From the NCBI GenBank assembly GCA_029953675.1, contig JAMWBK010000005.1, positions 1,550,001-1,614,000 on the forward strand: 64,000 nt of DNA, read 5' to 3'. The DNA comes from Rhodosorus marinus. Lineage: Eukaryota > Rhodophyta > Stylonematophyceae > Stylonematales > Stylonemataceae. This document shows, piece by piece, positions 23,689 through 38,079 of this stretch. The translations under genes were made by a program, and so were the position numbers. Below the pieces are notes generated by a model that saw only the letters and a list, made by a program, of their open reading frames with translations, was not told where the DNA came from and did no database searches. The stretch's first letter is position 1, and every line of letters begins with the position of its first letter.

Positions 23689-24386
23689 CTACCAGGGGCT
23701 TCTCTCAGCGTCCTCTTCCATTTTTTGCAATGTGCTTTTCATGTAGTCCATCATTGTGTTTCGATTCATGCCCATGTTCTCCAAACTCACTTCTATCTGC
23801 TTGATTGTAAGTTGGGCCTGAAAATCGTCCGAGAGTTCGATTCTCTTCAGATGGATCTCATACCGCTCCATCACTGCATTGAACGTCGCAAATGAACAAA
23901 CGAAAATGTCCGTTTGATTAGAAACTAGGCAGGTAAAAGAATCAATCCCTGAACGCTCAAGCGATGGCTAATCCACACTCACAATTTTTCCACTGTTGAA
24001 TAAAGAGCAGCTTTCCCCGCTTGTCGAACTTGCCGTACTATTGCGAGCACAAGATACACAAGTTCAGACTATAAGTTAGATCTTGAATGGGTTCTCAGTT
24101 CTACCTCGGCACCTTCAACATGTGCTGGAGGATACATGCTTTCAATCTGGCAACCTACCGTGGCCCCGAGCCTAATCAAGTCACTGTGCTCCTTCATAAT
24201 CGACTGGATTTCCCTGACAACAAGCTCACTCTCCATAAATCCTTTATCCTCCGGCGGCTGTCTCCTTCCCCGCGGACCCGGCCTGCTTGTCCGCATGCTA
24301 ACCTCGCCTCGCCTGCTGCATCCCTTAGTCCTGGACAGAGACCTTGCCAACCCACTTCCGTTCACAAATCCTACTACCCCCTCCAT
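23689..24386 (-). CDS. DUF1825 family protein, plastid-targeted
   Basis: Three exons (24386..24159, 24037..23983, 23873..23689) give 155 residues. About 57 N-terminal residues form an Arg/Gly/Ser-rich presequence. The rest is a full DUF1825 domain: FMESELVVREIQSIMKEHSD, then YGKFDKRGKLLFIQQW, then MERYEIHLKRIELSDDF and IKQIEVSLENMGMN. DUF1825 is a small helical family of unknown function found mainly in cyanobacteria. A nuclear copy with a presequence suggests transfer from the plastid ancestor and return of the product to the plastid. The core length is that of the cyanobacterial proteins. The second exon is only 55 nt. The start ATG at 24386 lies just after an upstream stretch that is also open, so a longer N-terminus is possible. 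Confidence 0.8.
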
Positions 24387-25492
24387 CCTCCCTAGAATAC
24401 AAAGACAATTCAAAAAACCTCACCTGAACTAACCCCCCCAAAAAAAATCCGGTCCAACCCCAGCTCCCACCAACTATCCTCTCCTCACCGCTGACAAGAA
24501 AGCCAAAACCGCCCACACCTTCCCACCAGACCCTCTCCCCATCACACCTTAAACAGCCTATCATCAGGACTCGCATCTAGGTAAACACATGCGCCAACCC
24601 TTTTATATCGCAGAAGTCACGGGATCTCCGCAAATGCCGTCCACCGAAACAGAAAAAAGGAAGAGTTCCTCAGGTCTCATATTTGCATTTCCTTTTGCAT
24701 TCTTAGGTTGGGGGTTCGGTTAGTCTTCGAATGTTGTGTATTGTAGGGAGGATGGGAGGGGTTTTTGTGAATGGAAATGGGTTGTTACGGTCCATCCCGC
24801 ACCACCTGCCTCAAGATACCATGCCAGAGGAGCTCACAGGAGGCGGCAGTCTTCTCCCCCCCCGCGCCCCCAACCCCTAGAAGACGCTTCATTTCTGGTG
24901 GAACAGCAAGCCATTCGGTTGAAATAATGATTGATGACATATCAATTATAAGTAAAATAAAATACAAATCAGCCAATAATGACTGCGTTAGTCAATATTA
25001 TGGCGCTCTGCTTTGGAGCTCCGAAGGGCCCGGATTTCGTGATGAGGTTGAATTGGAGATGAATTTGGACCGGGTCTCGAGATATTTTTTGTAGGGATTT
25101 TCTTGCTGTTTTGATTGGCATTTAGCGAATGGAGTTTTGGTGAAGGAGTGAGGTAGACGAATGGGAGGAGAGAATAAGTGCATTAAAGTGGAAAAACAGT
25201 GAATTAGTTTAACAAGTTTTAAAAAGTTTTCGTCGATCCCAGGCCAATCAATAGTGAAGGTAGTGAAAATGTTTTCTGGAAAAGAAAGGCTGGTGGAAAG
25301 AAGTATTGGTTAAACAATAGTCCACCGGCTTCCAGAAAGCTGATTGATGGAAACGTGATGGACAGCTGCCCTTCTTCCGCGAAGTGCTCTCAAAAATGCC
25401 GTTTTTGCCGCAATGGAATCCTTGGAACTGAGCCTGTATGACTGTGCAAGCTATGTGACTGATGATGATTTGGAAACATGAGGTAGTAATTC
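24387..25492. other. Gap upstream of the DUF1825 gene
   Basis: About 1.1 kb. C-rich sequence at 24430-24545 probably belongs to the leader/promoter of the minus-strand DUF1825 gene. Overlapping open frames at 24736-25094 (both strands) and 25248-25496 (minus) match nothing I know. Confidence 0.45.
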
Positions 25493-25992
25493 TCAAGGTT
25501 TATCAACCCTCCAATCGGAAGATCTATCAGGCTTGGGCAATTGAAAGGATTTTGGCGGGGGATTGTCGGCAAAAAGCCAACTGTCCTCGGACAGTTGATC
25601 CCCGACTTTTCGAAGGCCATCCATCGTAGCCTGTAAGAGGACTGTTCCTCAAAAAAAAAACACAAGAAAGCGTAAGTCCCGGGACAAGACGAAATCCGTG
25701 ATCAGACAAAGAGCATCGACCGATAGGCATCAATTCCCAAGCTATCCCAACTTGAACAACGTCACTTGCGGTGTTATCGCTTCCCCCCGAAATGCATTCG
25801 TTCATCAAAAATTCAGATCCTGCTTTACATTTTGGAAAGATCGGCTCTTTCGTGCTCACCTTCGCGAGTCCCGTTTGCTGCCTCAAGCATGTCCGCAGAT
25901 TCACAAGCCTCGTTCCACGGGCGACCCCCAGCACCCGAGGAGTCTCCCCGCAACCTTCTCGTCACGCTCTTCTTGCTTCTAACCTCCGACAT
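25493..25992 (-). CDS. Small two-exon protein, unknown function
   Basis: Not recognised. Exons 25992..25860 and 25647..25493 join in phase across a 212-nt intron (donor GTGAGC, acceptor after a T-tract) and give 95 residues. The N-terminus is basic (MSEVRSKKSVTRRLRGD). The second half reads LLQATMDGLRKVGDQLSEDSW followed by a Pro-rich NPPPKSFQLPKP. The amphipathic helix and Pro tail look protein-like and unlike random translation, and codon use resembles the neighbours. The long intron could hide another small exon. It lies 300 bp from the 3' end of the methionyl-tRNA synthetase gene on the same strand. Confidence 0.45.
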
Positions 25993-26293
25993 GATGCGAA
26001 AGGTCTTTTCCTGAGCATCAACCTATTCCACCCTAAGTTTGCCATGAAGAGCACGCCTCTCGCTCTTTACCATCACGTGTGATAACGAGTAAGGGCAAGG
26101 CACTGCGCCTTCAGTTGATCTAACGTTTCCAGCTATTGACTACCTTCAAAGTTGATACTGAAGTTTCAATGAGATCGGTTATGCGCAAGGACCCAAGGGA
26201 GAATGACGCTACTTGCTGATGACTTTGTGACTGAAAAGATCGGATTGAGCAACGGGATTGATTCACAAACCGCAGGGGAGTGCTTCCGTATAT

Positions 26294-29227
26294 TTACTTC
26301 AGCTTGCCACCTTCGGCCACACCAGCACTGCTCGCGAGCGTGTTGCTTTCGGCACTCTTCAGAACATACTTCTTCTCAAACAAAACTGATGACTCTTTTC
26401 CTACTCTAAGCCCCTTGCTCGCGGCTTGAAATGCTTTCCTGTCCAGAGCGGAACTCGGCTCCGATCTAGTACCTTCTGGCACCAGTCGCTCACCAATATT
26501 GGCGTCCGAGACCTCAAGTAGTTTTACATCCTTCTTCTTTTCTGCGGTTAGCATCATTCCTTGGCTTTCTATCCCAGCGAGTCTAGTTCTTGCCATATTA
26601 CACACCACGACGACCTTCCTACCGACAATTTCCTCTCTGCGGCAGAACAAGCAGGCAAGGGCAACCATTCAGAAGCTGGAGGATCTAAGAGAGAAAGACC
26701 GTAAACGCCATACATACCTCTTGTAGAACTCACGTAGACCGGCAACAAGTTCGCGTGGATTCTCTTCGCCAACGTCGACTTTGCATATGAACAACGTCTG
26801 ACTTTCTGGGTGCTCAACGCACTCATTGACAACGCCGACTCTCAGGTCCAGTCGAAAGACGGAATCTGCGTTGGCATCCGCCTGCACAGCAGAAGCCGAC
26901 CGCTCAGCTTGACTACCCGCGTATTTTTTCCTTAGCTCATCCCTCTCTTTGTCCTTGATTTCTCTAAACAAGAGTACAGGCTCTCCTGTTCGGTGTCCTG
27001 TTTTGAGCTTGAAAACAAAATGATCGCTTATCTTCGAGGTCGCCGCGGTGGCCTCAACGCCAAGCATCGAATAAACTTTCCCAGACCATTGGCTGCCTAG
27101 GAAGGGCTCCAAGAGATCGGCGAGCAGGTGCACTAAATTGCTAGCGAAGGCCAACACTGATCCAGCCCGCTTCTTGTCGGTTTTATCCAATACCCAGGGC
27201 TGATTGGTTTGAAGATATTGATTGCCGATTTTGGAAATGGCCATGGCCTTTTTGATTCCGGCCTTGAGAGCGACCTTTTGACCAAAGAACAGAGCACATC
27301 TTAGAAGCTAGTAAACCCAAGCGGACATCTTTCACTCACGAGAACTCCTTGGGTGCGGGGTTCACCTTATCCATTTGTTTGATGTACTCTTCTACCTCCA
27401 AGTTAATATTAGCGACGACCTCCTCATCCTCCTTCGATAGTTCCATGAGCGGTATCGTCGAATCAAAGTTTCTCGTGACGAAGGACAGGGTGCGATTTAT
27501 GAAGTTTCCAAGGTTCTTCAGGAGTTCATCGTTGTTTTTCGCTGTGAAGTCCGACCATAAGAACGTCGAATCCGCGAGTTCGGGACGATTGCTTAATAGA
27601 TAGTATCGCCAGACCTCGGCGGGGATATTCGTCTCTTTGGCGTCTGTTCCAAAAACACCGACTCCTACCACAATAAGAGGAACTCGATTGGTTAGAATCC
27701 CACTTGGTCAAATCTTCAGAACACTGACGGCTGCGATTCGACGGATAATACCATTTCGTTTGGAAAACTTCCCATCCTCATAATTTAGGTATTCCGTTGT
27801 CGAAATCGCTTGCATCCTAGTCCAGTCCTTCCGGGTAGCAATGAGCGTCGAAGGAAAGATCACTGTGTGGAAAGGTACATTGTCTTTCCCCATAAACTGA
27901 ACGAGTTCCACGTCCTGTCCTGTGCACCCAAAAGTACCCCGAAAGCCTTGTTAAGTTCTGCTCGCTGCTTCAGAGAACAAACAGCATTTTCGTCAAAAAC
28001 ACGCACCCGGTTGAGGAAACCACCACTTCCTCCACTCATCTGTGCAGCTTGCAGTGATGCTTATGTAGCCAATCGGGGCGTCAAACCAGACGTAAAAGAC
28101 CTTATCTGTATACCCTTCCAGAGGTACCGGAGTACCCCATTTCAAGTCCTGACGAAAGAGTCGAAGCGGAACACCGAGTCGAGGTCAGCGAACCGGCGCA
28201 GAAGCTGATTTGCTGTTGGGGGCTGTGTACACACCCTTGTGATACATCTCTGTCGTAGACCATCTCGCAGCCAGGTCTGGGTCATCGTCAAGGCATTGGC
28301 CGACCAGTCTCCTTTCTTTGAAGTTTCCTCAACATACTTGGCAAGTTCATCCTTGAGCTCTGGCAGATCTAGAAACAGATGTTTCGTTTTTTGAACCTAA
28401 TACGCAGATATGTAAGTTTCAGGACTTGCCTGCAAGTATGGGTCGAGTTGCAGTGCGAAAAAAAGTACCTCTGGTTCCGTTCCACACGTGCTACACTTAG
28501 CCGAGATTAACTCGATTGGATTCAAAAGGCGTCCGCAGTTGTCACATTGGTCACCTCGCGCATCTTCAAATCCACAAAGCGGGCACGTGCCTTGCACATA
28601 TCGATCGGCGAGGAAACGCTTATCGTTATTGCAGTACAGCTGTTCGAGTTGTCCCTCAACTACGTAGCCATTCCTGACATAACAAGAATAAATCTCCTTT
28701 TAGACGACTAGAACCGACTTGGTGGAAACACACCCATCCGAAGCGTACTTGTGAGCGTCCCAAAATATTGCTTGGCAGATTTCTGTCTGTTCATTCGTGG
28801 AGGTACGCCCGAAATAGTCAAAGTCAATGTCGAACCACTCGTACACCTCGCGATGCAACGCATTGTATTTGTCGCAGATTTCCTTCGCTGTAAGGCCCTC
28901 TTGCTGGGCTTTCGTTTCAGTTGCCGTGCCGTACTCATCTGTCCCACATACATACAAGCAGTTGACCCCTCTCTGGCGTAGATACCTCGAATAGACGTCC
29001 GCGGACAATACTGCGCCGATGAGATTTCCCAAGTGTGGAACATTGTTTACATACGGGAGCGCCGATGTGATCAAGACATTCCTCTTCCCGGTCGCTGGCA
29101 AAATCTTGGGCTTTTCATCACCCACCCTCAGCCAGGATAGCTTCCGGTCCAACTCGGTCGTCATCCTTTTAAGTTCTCTCACAATTCTTCCTATACCGCT
29201 TCCGTTCGCCGCAATGCCCCGCTGCAT
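26294..29227 (-). CDS. METS: Methionyl-tRNA synthetase, cytosolic type
   Basis: Eight exons (29227..28734, 28673..28469, 28396..28235, 28148..28007, 27919..27752, 27664..27366, 27274..26718, 26636..26294) give 789 residues. It charges tRNA-Met for initiation and elongation. The class I signature HLGN is at 65-68 ([17 protein letters not shown]). The zinc knuckle follows ([18 protein letters not shown]), then [26 protein letters not shown] and the KMSKS loop as KFSKR (385-389). The anticodon-binding helix bundle ([12 protein letters not shown]) is followed by a C-terminal EMAPII/Trbp111-type OB domain ([10 protein letters not shown] to [11 protein letters not shown]), which plant enzymes have and the human cytosolic enzyme lacks. 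The first ATG gives a 50-residue extension, and ATG at the MTTELDRK position (residue 22) is another possible start. The anticodon-proximal exon is 557 nt. Confidence 0.95.
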
Positions 29228-29715
29228 CCAAACCTTCTCTCATACAGAAGGCCTGCGGAGGAGGTAATAAATTCAATTCCAAGTCAATGCTCGGCCTTCG
29301 ATCTGCGCTCAACCAAACTCGAAACCAACACGGCACGGTTACGGTCTAATAGCTTTTCACATGTTCCCATAACTCTTCTCTGAAATCGTTAGTCAGTCAC
29401 ACGCGAAAAGTTTTCCACAAAACAAGAGTTCCGACGTTGCCGGGACCGGGAACATGGCGCCCTGCAGGATTGACTGGGATAGGGACCAAGTTGAGTGGGC
29501 AAGCAGTGAAAGAGGTAAGGCCAGGTTCATGCCTAGTATTCGCTCTTGACAGAAACTTCGGAATCTAAATTGAACCCTTGTGTTTGTACCGGTCTCGGCT
29601 GTGCGAAGGTGGAACTTAGAAGCTTGACTTGGACTCTTGATTTTTTTCTTCGGTTTCCTTTAATCTGCGTCGCGGAAGTTTCTGCGAACGGGTGTTGGCC
29701 GTACTACTCTAACAA
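29228..29715. other. Gap between MetRS and RPT2 genes
   Basis: 488 bp holding the upstream region of the MetRS gene and the 3' flank of the RPT2 gene (both minus strand). No motif or small RNA is recognisable. Confidence 0.5.
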
Positions 29716-31540
<1,825 letters not shown>

Positions 31541-32909
31541 TTTCTCAGTCCCAAACCTCGTCCCACCGGACAAAACGCCCTTCCGATTCACTCCTCTCTA
31601 TTGAACCAAAATTCTTCCTTGAGTTCTCAATCCAGTACAAAACACACAAGATTCGCTTTAAAGCAAATCTAGTTCACTTTCCCCACTCCCCCTACCCCAT
31701 CATCCCATATACCCCCATCAGTGGAAACTTCTCCACTTCTACCTCTACGCTCCTCTTTCGCAATAATACATTTCCTCAATATCTCTTCAGCCACCATCCG
31801 GCTAGACCTAAAATGCCTATTCATGTTTAGTTTATGAACATTGCCGTTTTTTCCCGCTCATTTCGAACAGTATAGTTTCTTTCTGTATCTAATCTAGATT
31901 TATTCCTCTTAATCTGGAGACCATATGGATTGGGATTTGGAAGTCGATTCTTTTTCGTTTCCTGAAATTGGCTTTTGTTACCCAGGGGTGTAATTCAAAG
32001 GGGGAATGGTATCGGCAAAAGTATGTTGAGATGATGTGAGAAAGCCGGATTTTAAGGTTTCCTTCAAAGGACAGCGGTTCATGTGGCGTCAACTTTTGGT
32101 GCTTGCTGAAGTTCAATAAAATGTGCATGCTGAAATTGCGCGGTATGGTAGGGGGGGAACATTTTTAGCAATCCCAACTGCTTGAAAGAAGGTAATTTCA
32201 TACTTATCGGTCGGTTGTTCCGCTTCAGGGTGATCTTCTAAGGCCTGTGGCGAGTTAGATGGGCCGTCTCTGAGTCTATCGGTGGTAATGAAGCTCTATT
32301 TGCAGTGCAGTTCCTCGAGGGCGAGCGGCTAAAGAAGGCCCTGTAGTCCCGCCATTGAACATACGGGGGGCGATTTTGCATCACAAAGAGGAAACTCATT
32401 AGAGCATTCAAAGTCAGCCTGTGGGAGGGCAGTCCTTCACCCCGATCGACAGAAACACTAACCAACAGGACGCACTTTGCGGTCTGAGAAAGGAAGAAGA
32501 ACAAGCTTGAACTTGGCGCGTGCGGAGGACTGCTTGCGCCTCCTGGCGTCCCGTGTTTCTACTGAGATCGTGAGTTCTTTGCTGCATCTTGCTGAGGCTC
32601 TTCGCAGTGCGAGCGCTGAGAGTTTCCGTCAACTAGTCTTTGCTAGGATGTGTCCTCAGCCGCACGGAGCTTTACTGTCAACTGGGCTGGGTGGGTGGTG
32701 TGTGTGTACGTGTGTTCCATTGCGCGACAAATTTCAGGATGAAACCTTCCAGTCTTTCAGTTTAATATGTTCTTGTCTGAAGCTTCGCTAAATTACGAGA
32801 ATTAGAATATCGATCATAGCTATTGAAGAGCCATTGCTTAGACTGCGGAACTTGGTCTTGCTGGACAAGAGTCCACTGTGAAGTAGCGCCGAGCTGAACA
32901 TCTATTCAC
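31541..32909. other. Gap between RPT2 and the membrane-protein gene
   Basis: About 1.4 kb. The first 250 bases are C/T-rich and probably hold the RPT2 promoter. A plus-strand frame at 32477-32791 and a minus-strand frame at 32414-32632 overlap, and neither is recognised. Nothing else is supported. Confidence 0.45.
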
Positions 32910-33650
32910 TCAGTCAGGCTTTCCGGCGAGCATTTCAATCTCGTCTAAACTCAAGTTGGATACCCAGTCCAGCTGATCCCTCATCATTGTTCGCAGGATC
33001 TGGTTCGCCCTCTTTTCATCGAAGTACTTGTTAAGTATGTCACCTACTCTTTCCCAGTAGTCCACCGAAGGCGGTGACGCCTCATTCTTCTCTGGAGCCC
33101 TCGGAGGGTCCGGTAGGCTCGCTTTCGAGGATTCAATATTTGAACTCGCGTGGCGAACTTTCCTCGCCGAGCCATTATTCTCCAGCATAGGACCTCCTCT
33201 TGCACGCGGACCCCGATAAGACGAGTCAAACGCCACCGGGAGCTTTGCCAGCTCTTCATCAAGCTGAGCAAGAAAGCTCATACTGCAAAACCTTCTGACA
33301 AACTCCCCAATTCGCTGCTGCGTTTCACGCCAAGTAAATAACCCCGTCCTCACGATGAACAAATCCAAACTGGACTCGGAGCTCGCCGCGCAAACAAGTT
33401 TGACACTGTTGCTCTCTCGCTAAGTCCCAGTCCCAACAAGCACTTGAAATCCGGAAGTAGGAAAGTACATCTCGATGTCACTATGAACCTGCCACCCTGC
33501 CCAGACGCTGTATACTGCTCTTGTAACTCTTTCCCTAGCTGGGCGGTTGAGAAACAGAACCATAACTAGCAAAACGATGGCGGATGTACATGCTATTCGT
33601 TTCTTTGTTACGGTGCTTTGCCAAGAATTGTAGCCAGCGTTGAAGAGCAT
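32910..33650 (-). CDS. Single-pass membrane protein, unknown function
   Basis: I do not recognise the family. Exons 33650..33489 and 33419..32910 join in phase across a 69-nt intron and give 223 residues. A short N-terminus with a KKR patch is followed by one hydrophobic helix (IACTSAIVLLVMVLFLN, about residues 21-37). The soluble part contains a helical region (TWRETQQRIGEFVRRF) and a Pro/Ser-rich linker. The C-terminus is acidic and helical (DYWERVGDILNKYFDEKRAN, DEIEMLAGKPD). The donor GTTCAT is weak, so the first exon could instead end at a stop near 33420 (77 residues), leaving the rest as another gene. The frame upstream of ATG 33650 is open to 33722 without another ATG. Confidence 0.5.
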
Positions 33651-34264
33651 ATTCGCGGAGCGAAAGGGCTTTATCTTATTTCCAAAGCGGTGCAGCTGTC
33701 GGATACTTGTCAGCACCTCCAAGATTGGCGACTTGAGGGTGATCTAGAATATTCTTGGACTCGCCTTCGCGCAACTTGTAGTTTCTCAGTCCACACCAGG
33801 AGAACAAGAACGTGCCAGGGTGGCGGTGTAGATTTTCTTGAGCTGTGGGCCCCGGCCGTTTCTAGGAGTGAGAGGGAGTGTGTTGGGAATGAATGTATTG
33901 CTTTAGAGGCGGCCTTTCAAAGCATGCCGTCAGGAATCTCGTGAGTTATTTGTTTAGATTCAAGACCAGCAGCGAGCTGTGCGATACCGTCAGCTTTTCG
34001 GCACTCCAGCACACTTGTCAGTTGCCTGTTAACCTGGGCTGTGAACACGTTTGGACTACGTACTGCGACTGGATCAGCAATTTGATACAACCGCACTGCT
34101 AGACGTTTTTAGCACAGTCGGACTTTCAATGGGCGAGCTGGATGCGGAAAGAGCTTATTTTAGTTCTCTTCAACGATTGTGTTCAAAGTTACGGTTCATA
34201 AAAGAGCATCCGACCCTGCAAATCGAGCGAAATCCTCCGCTCGCGCAAGATTCTATCTTCTTCA
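33651..34264. other. Gap between membrane-protein and thioredoxin genes
   Basis: 614 bp. Overlapping plus-strand frames (33618-33944, 33893-34102, 34051-34362) show no family features. The last of them runs into antisense of the thioredoxin gene. No supported feature. Confidence 0.45.
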
Positions 34265-35014
34265 TTAGCTGGACAGTTCCGGAAGGTTGTCTTTCAAGAG
34301 ATCAAGCACCTTTTGCTTCCCAATTGCACCTTCAATTTGCGAGATGTTCTCGCCGTTCTTGAAAATTGCCAACGTGGGCAATCCATGGATGCTGTACTCG
34401 CGCACTATGTGGGAGACAATAAAAGTGACTTAATTAGCTCCCAAGATGTGGGATGCGGGATGGACGGAGTGCTTACCGAAGTTTGGGTACTTCTCAGTAT
34501 CAATCTTTACAACGCGCAGCTTTCCTTCGTACTCTGACGCGCACCAGTCCATTCTGCAAAAATAAGCAGGATGTCACCAACATAAGAACCCGACGAATGC
34601 ATCAGCACGGCGTAGATTGAGCATCAACTTACACTGGCGCGATCAGCTTGCAGGGGCCACACCAGGCGGCATAAAAATCAACAAGTACCGGAAGATCCTA
34701 TCAAAGCACATGTAAAGTTCTCGATTCAGACGAAAAAATTCCAAGCCATCCAGCCAGTTCAGATCGCGCATCGAATCTGACGCCCGTACGAAGACGCACG
34801 ACTGCAAAGTTTGGTTTCGAGAGCTACTTACGGACTCCATGACTTCCCCTTGGAAACTATCCTTTGATACCTCACCAACAGCCTTCATGGACAACGTACT
34901 TCTCCTTCGCACCCCGCCAACCTGTCCTCGCGAACGCTTGGGGCACCTGCTCGAAGAAGAGGATCCAAGGAAACTCCCCCGACCCCCCAAACTCCCAGTC
35001 ACTACAAAACCCAT
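34265..35014 (-). CDS. Plastid-type thioredoxin
   Basis: Four exons end at 34265. The coding core is 35014..34832, 34697..34633, 34553..34477 and 34404..34265, giving 154 residues from ATG 35014. The thioredoxin fold starts at VLVDFYAAWCGPCKLIAP with the redox pair in WCGPC. KIDTEKYPNF and HGLPTLAIFKNG carry the conserved cis-Pro loop. Thioredoxins reduce target disulfides. The Ser/Arg-rich presequence with early Phe (MGFVVTGSLGGRGSFLG) and the ESDLPVLVDF entry fit an m/x-type plastid thioredoxin fed by ferredoxin. An upstream in-frame ATG at 35164 would add 50 residues including a hydrophobic run (IIICAFICFSVSW), unlike a transit peptide, so I prefer 35014. The type assignment within thioredoxins is tentative. 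Confidence 0.85.
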
Positions 35015-38000
35015 CGATTCCATGACCATCCAATTCCAACTGACCGAGAAACAGATAAACGCACAGATTATAATCAAGATCTCCTCCTCATCAATCATAC
35101 GAACCCCAAGCTCACCTGCAAGCTTCCCCAGCCCGTCAGTCCCATTCAGATTCGTCCTGTTCATCCAAAGTATCGCAGTTGTACCTCATTGCACCAGTTC
35201 CTAAGAATCAATCAATAAAGTCCATCTAGTCAAATAAATATAAAATAGTTAACGAAATAATACGATATGCAATCACTATGGAGCAAAAAGGTTGACTGGG
35301 AGGATGAGATCCGTTGGTCCGTGATCTAGTGGGTGAGAGCGTTTAAGTATCCCTTAGGACATTCAGCGGGGGGAGATGGAGCTGCAGTAACAGGTCAGAT
35401 CTACTGCACCGTTCATTATGACGATTAGTAGGTATTCGCCTTCGTACTCGTTTATGCACACCTTACTGTAGAGCACTAGAAAGAGCAGCTCGTAAGGATC
35501 CGCGATTGTTTTTGTGGGAGGGGAGGTGGTCGTTGGCTGGGATTGAAGTTCGGAGCTGCCCTTTTTGCCTTTTTTTTCAGAAGCCTCTTTTAGCTTAAGG
35601 TACGGCGTAAGTGCTATTGAGGGACGCGCTCCTGTCTCCTATGGACATGGTGAGTGACCGCGTCGAGTAGCCGGACAAGCGGCAGTTTGTCCGGTCAACG
35701 CTGACGACGTCGTCTGAGGTGAGAATAGTTCGTTGAAAAATTATCTTCAGATGTTGAGCCAGTTTCCTCTGTCCGAGGTAGTGAGCAGTGTAGACGTTTC
35801 CCCGAACTGTTTTCCGCTGTTGAGCACAAGGTCGCCACCCCGCTTGAAATAGCTGCCTCATAGACCAACAACTTTGCGCCAGCCTGCCCTCACTTAGTCT
35901 TCGAGCAGGGTGGACTCCATTCGTTTGACCATGAAGTACACGGTGTCAAGGTTGCGTGCCGACTCTATTCAACAGAGAGAGACAGGATGTTGCATTTCGT
36001 GCTTCACGAACGTGCCCTTTCATCGGGCAGGATTCGAAGCCGCACCGGCGAAAGCTGTGTGGCTGGATGCTGCTTGACTGTGCAGCACGGAGACTGCTCT
36101 GCATAAACAAACACCCAGCGCTACAATCCCAGCAGGATTATTCCCGGCCTCCAAGATTTGTCCTATCTCAACTACCCGTGATCGATTAATGTTGATCTCC
36201 ACAACCAAACGACCGTGGTCGTCTCGCGACCAGATCAGAGTCCATCAGCTCCCATAAGTCGATCAAAGTTCGCCTTTCGTGGACAGAATATTTTTCCAAC
36301 CAACTCTGTTTCGAAGTTTCCGCTTATAGCCCTCAGGTAGGTTCACACTGAGCCGCTTCCCAGAATAGATGTTTCTCGGAACCCAGCGACGTTTCGACCT
36401 TTCCGCGTATAGCCCTCGAGGTTTCATGTTGAGCCCTTCTCAGAATAGAAAATGCGGACAATCAATATTTTCCAACTTCTACGTTTGCTTAAAAATAAAC
36501 TTCAGTACATCTCAGATTTACAATCATTTCGGTCTTGATATACCAAAAAAAGAACCAGTCAGAAAGAATCCACCCGTTCGCCAAGAACAGTACCTTTCCT
36601 ATATAGCCCTCGAATTTTTTCTTAGATTTAATCCCCATATGTTCTTATATCATAAATACTCAGCAGCTTACAGCCCACGGCACCCCCCGCCATTCACGTT
36701 CCATCCAAAACTACAGAAAAGAAAATGTACGCGATCCCAGTAAAAACCATCCAAAATCATATTTTTGTTTTACTATTTGAAACTATTCATTCCTCTTCCA
36801 ACCACCTACATATCCACCCTACCCCCTCACCCATTACCCCTTCCTACCAAGCCCACAATGCCATCTCAAAGTCGTTGTTGAAGGACCCAACTCCCCCCCC
36901 CCCTTACCTTCCACCACCTTGGCGAAAACCGGCTTTCGAAGGCGCTTGCGCCAAGGTGTAAGAACCAACTGTGCAATTCTATCCCCACTCCTCTCTGTGG
37001 TCATCTTTGTTTTTTTCCCCAACAATGTCCATACTCCACAGAAATTACATCTTGTTAAAAATTAATCCAAGCAATTTTAAATATCCTAAAACTAACATAA
37101 CAATAATCACATTCCCGCAATATTTATCAGAAAACTTTACTGTCAAACCCTCTCCCTTAAATACCACCTCCGCACCCCTCTGCCGATCAATGTATCAATT
37201 GCACTTGTTTCTAAACACCCTCTTCCTCCCCTCCCCCCTCTTCCCTTTGTCCTTCCCACCATATTCAGAAGCATATCTCAGATCCGGTTGAGAAACCGAA
37301 CGAGAAGTGTGGACTTCTCATCATTTAGTAAAAAAAAACCAACAACCATAGCCAAAAAAGGAAAAACAAATTGACTGAGTAAACCGTAAATTTATTCTTT
37401 ATATTCAATATAATATTCTAAATGATTGATATTTGTCAGGAGAAAGTCCGCGTGTCCCGGGACCGGAATGAGACCTGGGAAATTTTTTTTGGCATTGAGG
37501 AATGAGGAACGGGCGGGGGGGTTGGGGGCGGGGAGGTGGGGGAAGGTGTTAGTCTTCAGGTTTGTACGTGAGGTTGTTAATATATTTGTTCTTTTTTGAG
37601 AGGGTGGCCTACCTATTACCAGATTACCAACAAAATGAATTTTGATTGAGGAGATCGTGAGAATAGCCGTTTATGAACGGAAAAGAAGGACATGGTTTTG
37701 ATTGAATTGGAATTATATTGATGATATGAAAATAAATTTCGTTTAGGGCGATATGGTGAGGGGGGTTCTGGTTTTGTAGGGCAAGTGGGTTTGTGGGCTG
37801 GTGGTAGGAGGCCGCGATGTCAGACATGGGGGCGGATGAGACGATAAAGAGTGTGTAGAGGTTGCGATTGTGGGCGGCTGACAGGCGAGGGAGACAGAGT
37901 GGGTGTGGTGAGGAGGGACTAGGTTTTTCTGTGAAGCGGTGTAGTTGTTACCTAAATGTTTGGGATGGAGGTTTTGAGGTAGAGGAGTGTACGTATGGTC

Positions 38001-38079
38001 TTGGGCATTGTTTGAGAGTTGGGTGTGTGGTTGGCTTGAGTGTTTGTTGGGGTTTGGGTTTTCTAGGGGAATATAATTA
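35015..38079. other. Long gap between thioredoxin and TBC genes
   Basis: About 3 kb. It includes an unrecognised 88-codon minus frame at 35595-35861, diverged direct repeats at 36308-36450, A/T-rich sequence at 37040-37430, and a G-rich run at 37510-37545. Long open frames at 37743-38336 on the minus strand are antisense to the TBC gene's first exon. The two flanking genes diverge, so both promoters are inside. Confidence 0.5.
36308..36450. repeat. Diverged direct repeat, about 60-bp units
   Basis: Two related units at about 36308-36370 and 36391-36450 share, in order, GTTTCGA, TTTCCGC, TATAGCCCTC, a TGAGCC word and CAGAATAGA. A partial third TATAGCCCTCGA occurs near 36601. They look like decayed tandem copies. 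No gene is attached. Confidence 0.55.

Noticed and set aside
28397-28429. A 33-nt GC-AG intron in the methionyl-tRNA synthetase gene (CAG followed by GCAAGT, ending TATTAG).
   Set aside because: A GT donor at 28468 in the same phase gives a 72-nt GT-AG intron and removes 13 residues absent from other MetRS proteins, so the spacing between the zinc knuckle and HLFLDLP becomes normal.
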